DNA from: Rhynchopus sp. YZ270_cl-10
Taxonomy: Eukaryota > Euglenozoa > Diplonemea > Diplonemida > Diplonemidae
Assembly: GCA_964035575.1 (NCBI GenBank)
Contig: OZ037932.1
Coordinates: 744,001-808,000, forward strand
Direction of reading: 5' to 3'
DNA length: 64,000 nucleotides
Position 1 is the first letter of the stretch, and each line of letters starts with the position of its first letter. The position numbers and the translations under genes were made by a program. The notes below the pieces were generated by a model, which worked only from the letters and a program-made list of their open reading frames with translations, did no database searches and was not told where the DNA came from. Positions 58,276 to 64,000 of the stretch are shown here, piece by piece.

Positions 58276-58963
58276 TTAAAAAAAAAAAATTGTTGTGCAT
58301 CACCCAGGGCTTATAAGCCGACCTATTCTTGAAAATGAGTAGGGGAAATGTAGGGGGAAATTTAAACAAAAAAAACCTAAAAAAATGTTGAATGGTTTTG
58401 CTCTATTTGTAGTGATCTAATGGGAGGGAGGGAGGGGGGGGTGTTTTGCAAGGAAATTCGCAAAACAAAGAAGAAAAAAAGTTTGACTTTGAAATACGAA
58501 AAAGCCCCGCTGAAAAGAGTGTACCTTCGAAGAGGAAAAGGGTTCTAATATGAACCTCAGCCTCTCTGTGATTAGTTACTCTTGAAGAGATCGGGTTGAT
58601 TAAGATAAGCCAAAGTCTCCCTTCAACGCTACGTATCAATAGATAAGATGACGCTGCTAAAAAAAAGTGCAAAAAAATACACCTCTGGTGTACGACACAG
58701 AACAACAGACAAAAAAGGTTAAGGTTGACCGCATGACACACATGACACACAGACACACAGACACCCTTCCCTCATCCCCGTGCTCTCTGGTTTTTTCTAT
58801 ATTTCTATGGATTCTAAAAAAAATGGACATTAATTTCACCCCCCCTTCCACTCAACAGCAAAGGCTATTTATAGTATTTCATTTCTTCTCTCTCCCTCCA
58901 CCCCCTCTTCTACACAGTTGGCTATATGACCGTAAAAATGCTACCCTTCTCCTCTTCTCCTCT
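58276..58963. other. Intergenic interval
   Basis: No gene; a truncated R3 (about 58485-58530) and an R1 (58543-58580) are present. Confidence 0.5.
58543..58580 (+). repeat. R1 repeat
   Basis: TAATATGAACCTCAGCCTCT, CTGTGATTAGTTAC. Confidence 0.55.
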
Positions 58964-61624
58964 TTACCTCTGCAATAGCGGGTGATGCACCGAGTTTGAC
59001 AGTTCTTGGAGGTGTGGGGTTACGCGTTCGGAGGTCATCTTTTCTAGATTGGCCATTTGGGTGGCGAGGTCTTGGTGGACCTCCTGGAAGTGCGTGGGGA
59101 GGTTGTGGTGGAGGTTGAAAAGCTCGTTCCTGATGTCTTCTTGCAGCTCTGTTAGACGGTCGACCTTTGGTTGGAGGTTGATGATGTGTTTGCGAACAGA
59201 CTCCTTCTCGATCTCTGGGATACGATCGATGTTCGGCTGCTGTCCTCGGATCCGGCCTTCTATGGAACGCAATCTTTTGTTCAAATGAAAGGCAAATCGT
59301 TCTCCCAGCTTGAAGCTCTTCTCCTGTGCACCGCTGATGTCGTTTGCCGCACGGTGGTACACCTTCTCCGCAGTTGCATGCGACATAATCCCTTCGCAAG
59401 CATCTGTAAAGTCGTGCTTCGTAATAAACACCACCTGATCAGAACTCCTCTTCTGCTCCTCCTTCTCTAACCCACGAAGAAGAGGAAGAAGCTTCAAACG
59501 GACCTGTACACGGTCTTCCAAAGGTTCCATCTTAGGCGCGCCTTCGCCAAGCACCGGAACTCCATTTTTTCCTTTCCCGCCTTTTTGCAGTTTCCTCTGC
59601 TTCCGTTTGTGCAGCAAATTTTGAAAATAATACGGAAGAAACCTTTGACTAGCCTTCTTCAAATCAGCCCAAAGCTCTTGAGGAGACCAGGTTTTTTGTT
59701 TCAATGCGTTTTCCTGCAGTGCCTGGAACGACCCTGCGATGATAGCGAGCACCATATTCAACAGAACCAACCATGTCAAGCAGAAGAACGAGGCAATGTA
59801 GATGGGGGTCATGATCGGCCGGATCTTCTCAAGGTCTAAATAATCCCCCAGATCCGCAGACAGGACCAACCGGATGAGGTACCCTAACGTTGCGGTGAAG
59901 GAGCGGAACTCATACATGGCGTGCCCATAGAAAATACGACCTGCAATAGAAAACCCTATCACAATCACCGAAAAAATGACAAACATTGCGACCAGCTGTC
60001 CAAGCGAGTTCACAATAGTTTCGGTGACAAGGTTGAGACGTTCATTGAACTGTAAATACTCGAAAATCCGGAGCCACACCAAAATCGCAATCCATGCATC
60101 AAGGATCAACACTAGCCTCTGTTTCGATAGGTAGTCGCATGCAGCCTGGAACATCAGACGGTCTTCATCTCCTCCGTATGAGTCAGCATTTGACGCTATA
60201 TAGGTATCACCCATCTCATTACCCCGCGCCCACATCCAGAACCGCAACACGCTTCGGATTAATAGCAGTACTATCGTACCCAGCATGTACACCTCCCAGA
60301 AGTTTACGCTCTCATATACCTTGGTGGAAAGGAGGTAGTGGTTCTTCACGGTCAGCCACAGATCTACTAGAAGCCCTAATGTGAAGAAGAAGATGACAAG
60401 ATCCAAACAGAACAGAAAATTGATCAAATGGGATTCATCAAATTTCAGGACCCGAAACACCCCAGACTTCCCAGAGTTGACCATATCCCCGGTGGGGTCG
60501 ACCTCTGTTAGCATGTGGTAGAGTTGAAAGCGCTCGATGTTTGGGTTGAAGAAGAATAAATCTATGACGATTGCGCGCGTCGCCGAGTCGACGTAGCGTG
60601 CTGTCTTCAAGAGGGAAAGCTGCTGCTTTATTTCCCCTAGGGTGCTGTTCAAATAGAGATACACCGGGAATGCCGAGCTCAGCGAATTATAGTTATTGAG
60701 CTGCCCATCCACTGATATAGAATCCACACTATAGCTTATATCAGACGTAGTTTTGAAGACCAACTCGGGTCCGTATGGAGACGTATCGAGGTCCCCTCCG
60801 TAGCCCCCATAACAAAGCACCGGGAGACGTGCCTTAGAGACGGCAGAGAGAATGTTAATCTGCGGACTGTCTACACAGTACTCAGGTTTGATACGCCATT
60901 GTCGTATGAGGATGAAGCCGAGGGGGATATTGCGGTCCAACGGTGTGGCAGCTTGGCTGAGATCTCGTTGCTGCCATACAGCGTCCACCATCTTGTCTAA
61001 CCAAGAAGACCATGCCTCTGATGTCTGTAGTTGTTCAAAATCTTCGAATAATAGCAGATCCCGTAGTGCTTCTGTCATATGAAAGCGGTCGTCCGTTGAG
61101 AGATGTTCCAAACCTAGTAATAATGAAAAAAACAGCACAAACATCAGATAGCAAGGAAACACCCGGTACCTTCTGGTCTTCGTGATGTCCCTCTTGATGG
61201 TCCTGGTTAACACCATGTAGGTCACCTCTTCGGGGATTAGAGCCGCTTCTTCTTCATCTTCCTCCATTGTTGCGATTGTGACTGGAACGTCTCTCGGTGC
61301 GTCGTCGACGTCTGATGCAACGGTAGGGTCCTCGGATACGGTGCTGTGGTCTTCACTTTCCATGTCGATGTTGTGCTTTTGGTAGTTGCGTAGGTCTGCT
61401 TCGTTGCCTGCTTTGGTAATGCGTTTGGGTGGTGCGCGGGAACGTCCCTCAAGGGGATGGGGGATGCTCGCAGCGGAGACGGACGCAGCATCGGAGGATG
61501 CGGCAGGCTGGCGAGGGTTCCGGTTGTTGTCGGGGTTGCGCAAGATGCGTGCCATGACGTCGCCGTCTCTCTGCTTGTCGCGTGGCAGGTGGAATGCCTG
61601 TCCCCCAATGGCAGGGGACGGCAT
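58964..61624 (-). CDS. Polycystin-2-like (TRPP) cation channel
   Basis: An 886-residue single-exon protein. The cytosolic N-terminus has acidic stretches; S1 is at 155-175; a large extracellular polycystin domain (about 176-398) has paired cysteines (250, 271) and the family segment TRAIVIDLFFFNPNIERFQL (349-368). S2 is near 401-424, S3 443-463, S4 507-527, S5 543-566, a pore helix and filter around LVLSADLGD (586-594), and S6 605-631 (LLNMVLAIIAGSF, the conserved end of PKD2 S6). The C-terminus ends in a coiled coil (about 800-870), as in PKD2. Such channels conduct Ca2+ and other cations in flagellar or endomembranes. A TRPML call was considered, but the polycystin segment favours PKD2. A GTAAAG at the stop leaves a small chance of a further exon. 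Confidence 0.85.
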   Translation of the reverse strand: MPSPAIGGQAFHLPRDKQRDGDVMARILRNPDNNRNPRQPAASSDAASVSAASIPHPLEGRSRAPPKRITKAGNEADLRNYQKHNIDMESEDHSTVSEDPTVASDVDDAPRDVPVTIATMEEDEEEAALIPEEVTYMVLTRTIKRDITKTRRYRVFPCYLMFVLFFSLLLGLEHLSTDDRFHMTEALRDLLLFEDFEQLQTSEAWSSWLDKMVDAVWQQRDLSQAATPLDRNIPLGFILIRQWRIKPEYCVDSPQINILSAVSKARLPVLCYGGYGGDLDTSPYGPELVFKTTSDISYSVDSISVDGQLNNYNSLSSAFPVYLYLNSTLGEIKQQLSLLKTARYVDSATRAIVIDLFFFNPNIERFQLYHMLTEVDPTGDMVNSGKSGVFRVLKFDESHLINFLFCLDLVIFFFTLGLLVDLWLTVKNHYLLSTKVYESVNFWEVYMLGTIVLLLIRSVLRFWMWARGNEMGDTYIASNADSYGGDEDRLMFQAACDYLSKQRLVLILDAWIAILVWLRIFEYLQFNERLNLVTETIVNSLGQLVAMFVIFSVIVIGFSIAGRIFYGHAMYEFRSFTATLGYLIRLVLSADLGDYLDLEKIRPIMTPIYIASFFCLTWLVLLNMVLAIIAGSFQALQENALKQKTWSPQELWADLKKASQRFLPYYFQNLLHKRKQRKLQKGGKGKNGVPVLGEGAPKMEPLEDRVQVRLKLLPLLRGLEKEEQKRSSDQVVFITKHDFTDACEGIMSHATAEKVYHRAANDISGAQEKSFKLGERFAFHLNKRLRSIEGRIRGQQPNIDRIPEIEKESVRKHIINLQPKVDRLTELQEDIRNELFNLHHNLPTHFQEVHQDLATQMANLEKMTSERVTPHLQELSNSVHHPLLQR

Positions 61625-61728
61625 CTCTTTGCGGTGTCAGAGGAACTCAGCTTTTATTGGATATCAAAGTGCAAAGTATTGTATGAGGTTTTATTGCGGT
61701 TAAGATAGGTGTTATGCTGTTCGTGTTC

Positions 61729-61780
61729 CTGAAAGAGGAGATGAGGGGGAGAGGGGAGATGGGAGGGAGAGATAAAAAAC
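61729..61780 (-). promoter_or_regulatory. Trans-splice acceptor of the polycystin-like gene
   Basis: A C/T tract of about 45 nt ending ATCTCCTCTTTCAG at about 61729 follows directly after an R4 repeat on the transcribed strand; the 5' UTR is about 105 nt. Confidence 0.6.
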
Positions 61781-61863
61781 TGTAGTTGGTGATGCAGGCA
61801 CCTCCTCAACTGACACTACAATGCCAGCCATCCCGATGAAATCACAAAAGTACCCCTGCGGCC
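61781..61863 (+). repeat. R4 repeat
   Basis: GTAGTTGGTGATGCAGGCACC, TCAACTGACAC, ATGCCAGCCATCCCGATGAA, TACCCCTGCGGCC. Confidence 0.7.
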
Positions 61864-62219
61864 TAAGAAACGTTTCGAGAAAAATTATCCCCCCTTTTTT
61901 TTGCGTTCGTTGCCTTCTTGTGGGGGATTTTTTTTGAACTGCCTATATTTTTTTTGTCATTTTTGTTTTCCCCCAAGGTGGCACCAAGGGAGGGGGTCAT
62001 AGGGGTATAACATATGGAAACAAAGCCCCCTTCACCCCCTTTTTTTCCTTTCCTCATTCTGCAAAACACATTCACACAAATATAAAAAAAACGGGGTTTT
62101 CACAGAAAGGGGGGGAAACGGTTACTATTATTACCCCCTTTTTTTTTTCAACGTTTTTAGAAAAATCCCTTCTGTTGAAGATAAAAGAAAAATGAAAAAA
62201 AAAAGAAGAAAAAAAATGG

Positions 62220-62267
62220 ATTGCAAGATGTACACCAGTCTCTCTTTCTCTCCCGCTAGTCAACCTT
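62220..62267 (+). repeat. R1 repeat, diverged
   Basis: GCAAGATGTACACCAGTCTC then CTAGTCAACCTT with an enlarged loop. Confidence 0.4.
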
Positions 62268-62569
62268 ATAATAGGGCCACCGTGGGATGCAACAAAAAAA
62301 CAAAACAAAACACCCAATTGGCAGAACCAACACAAACACGAAAGGGTCACAAAGCACTGAACAATACAAATAAAACTGACTCAGGGCTTGCTACTCGCTT
62401 TTCGTGTTCGTACATATTTTTTTTTGGGGGGGAATAAGGGGGGGATCACTCATTTGGCCTAGAAAAAGAGAGAAAAGGGAAAAATTTTTCGGTGTTTCAA
62501 AAAGAACAATGGAAAAAATCAGACGTTGTTGTATAGCTCCTAAACCCCTCCTCTGTTCTTTGAAAACTT

Positions 62570-62610
62570 GGTTTGTATTAGTGTAGACACAGGATGAGCT
62601 TCACTAATTT
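62570..62610 (+). repeat. R5 repeat
   Basis: TTGTATTAGTGTAGACACAGG then ATGAGCTTCACTAA; ends TTAGTG and CACTAA pair. Confidence 0.55.
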
Positions 62611-63267
62611 TTCCTTTTCTGATAATGTTTGGGAGGATCCCTGCCTCCCCTTATCTTCAACGTAAGAAGAGAGACACCGATACCAGGATTGGCACTGAAA
62701 AATAGAGAAAAGGGGTCTGTTTGTTTTTAGTGTTCCCACCTTTGTACACTAAAACCTCCACTTTTTCTGTTGTGTTTTTGAGACAGGCGCACTAAAGAAT
62801 AAAACAATCTCTGGTTTTAGAAGAGTGGGATGGGTGGATGGTGAGAGGCAAAGGCAGACAAGGTAGCACAATATTTACTTCATTTTAAGACACTCGGCAA
62901 AAAAAAATAGGGGGTCAAGGGGAAACTGAAGACACACAAAGACACATGGCTCTGTTGAACATAACTTTTTTTTTTTCTTCTTTTTTTTTGACTGAGACCC
63001 AGAACAGAACGTGCACAGGGAAGTTTTTTTTTTTTGTTTTTTCTCTCGTTCTGTTCTAGCCCCGACAACACCACACCCCATTTTTTTTCTCCTTCTCCGG
63101 AGCAGGTTTTTTTTAACTGCTCCCATTCACAACTCATCCCCCTCCCTCTACCCCAGAAACACACAACAGTCTCTTTGAAAAGAAGTCCTTTTTTTTTTGT
63201 TTTTTTTTGTTGTCGTTCTCGATATAAAGATAGAGCTGCGAAGGGTTGTTCAGAGAAGCATAGGTCA

Positions 63268-63824
63268 TCATGTGGACTTCTTGAACTCTCTCTTAATAAC
63301 CTTCATCTCGCCGTGTTTCAACTGGTACACGTAGTTGGTCACGGTGTCGCCCTGTTAAAGAAAAGGTGAGAGGAGATTGAGAATGCTAAACGTTAATAAT
63401 CTGGTCCTAATATCATACAATAGTCACCGAAACAGTAACATGACAAAGAATCTGACAGAATTAGTGTACTGCATATAAGGGGGGAAAACACTCTCCACGC
63501 ATGTTATCAATACATGGTAGGGTGTGCAATACTCAAAGCTCAATATTCGCGGGGGTATAGGGAGGGGACTCTTGTTGTAGTTCTTTATGCTTTTGTTCGG
63601 CATGGGGAATGCGGGTAACATACCGAAATGTCCATGAGCACAAAGCTCGGGGTCGGGTCCGGGTCAGTGGCGGATGGTGCTCCGGTGATGGAGCCGGGGT
63701 TAATGAAATATTTGCCGTCGACTTCCTCTGTCTTAAACTTATGGGTGTAGCCGGACACCAGGATATCGCTGTTGAGCTTGCGCTGCCACATGGCAAGCGT
63801 TTCTGTCTCACCCCATGGCACGAC
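63268..63824 (-). CDS. VPS29: VPS29 retromer subunit, last two exons (5' part outside window)
   Basis: The exons 63824-63624 and 63351-63268 join in phase 0 (GTATGT...TTAACAG, 272 nt). They encode the C-terminal half of VPS29, the metallophosphoesterase-fold scaffold of the retromer that recycles cargo from endosomes. Visible family motifs: VVPWGE (human VIPWGD), LNSDILVSGYTHKFK, GKYFINPGSITGAPSA, SFVLMDISGDTVTNYVYQLK, ending KREFKKST. These give 94 residues, about half of the usual 182. The first exon seen starts after an acceptor CACACAG at 63825; the preceding exon, ending in an IHGH-like motif, is not found before the window edge. Confidence 0.93.
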
Positions 63825-64000
63825 CTGTGTGGTTGGTAGATGGAGAGTACGAACACTTTGGAAGATTGGGATGTGTCCATCATCTTCAGTGGGTGATGTT
63901 TTATTTGGGGAGCATAGAGCAGGAAGCAGCCAACGCAAATGACCCTCTTAAAGAACCTCACGGTCTGCGTGGATGTTGGCTAGCAGATCACATCAACAAG

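Larger units (their letters stand above)
61864..63267. other. Intergenic interval
   Basis: No gene; A/T tracts, a diverged R1 near 62220-62267 and an R5 copy at 62570-62610. Confidence 0.5.

Noticed and set aside
58964-61624. Mucolipin (TRPML) identity for the channel
   Set aside because: The extracellular segment TRAIVIDLFFFNPNI and the S6 end match polycystin-2 better, and the C-terminal coiled coil is PKD2-like.
2927-62267. Repeats as a possible CRISPR array
   Set aside because: Copies are kilobases apart, diverged and without regular spacers; the genome is eukaryotic.
1-64000. Endogenous virus, LTR element or Polinton
   Set aside because: No reverse transcriptase, integrase, capsid or long terminal repeats were recognised; the direct repeats at 39 and 42.5 kb flank an ATPase gene, not retroelement parts.

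Overview
The window looks like nuclear DNA of a flagellate protist, most probably a euglenozoan of diplonemid type; this is an inference and no marker gene settles it. All 19 genes I can support lie on the minus strand, like a kinetoplastid or diplonemid directional gene cluster. Most start codons are preceded at 17 to about 115 nt by a pyrimidine tract and an AG, as expected for spliced-leader acceptors. Thirteen ordinary GT-AG cis introns (76 to 610 nt) can be placed from reading frame and protein homology, with a 5' splice site of GTATGN type. Eukaryotic protein families (Derlin, VPS29, gamma-tubulin complex protein, polycystin-2-like channel, TYW4/TYW5) exclude a prokaryote.

Layout, left to right (transcription runs right to left): N-terminal part of a beta-propeller-like protein (1-896); mannonate dehydratase-like enzyme (1.6-2.7 kb); a repeat- and transposon-rich gap with two non-autonomous hAT elements (2.8-8.1 kb); a two-exon coiled-coil protein (8.1-11.0 kb); a second gap; a TYW4+TYW5 fusion for wybutosine synthesis (15.6-19.9 kb); an arginine/serine-rich protein with two CysRS-like helical repeats (20.9-22.6 kb); Derlin (23.6-24.6 kb); a GCP-family protein (24.8-29.4 kb); an LRR protein, a small coiled-coil protein and a second large LRR protein (29.6-37.4 kb); HisA/HIS6 (38.1-38.9 kb); a retrotransposon-hot-spot/Crinkler-like P-loop ATPase (40.2-42.3 kb) whose upstream DNA duplicates that of HisA; a gap with nested miniature elements; an unknown basic protein (45.2-46.7 kb); a secreted Ala/Pro/Thr repeat protein (48.4-52.4 kb); a twin zinc-ribbon protein; a secreted 2-oxoglutarate dioxygenase; a small helical protein; a piggyBac-like remnant (56.9-58.3 kb); a polycystin-2-like channel (59.0-61.6 kb); and the 3' part of VPS29.

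The genes do not form one pathway; they are a housekeeping and cytoskeletal mixture as expected of a directional cluster. The most striking non-coding signal is a set of short dispersed repeats (called R1 to R5 here), nearly all in one orientation, each with a purine-rich head on the + strand that reads as a pyrimidine tract on the transcribed strand. Several copies lie 19 to about 52 nt upstream of inferred splice acceptors. They may act as portable 3' splice sites or introner-like elements, or may have spread with a strong orientation bias. No retrovirus, Polinton or CRISPR array was recognised.
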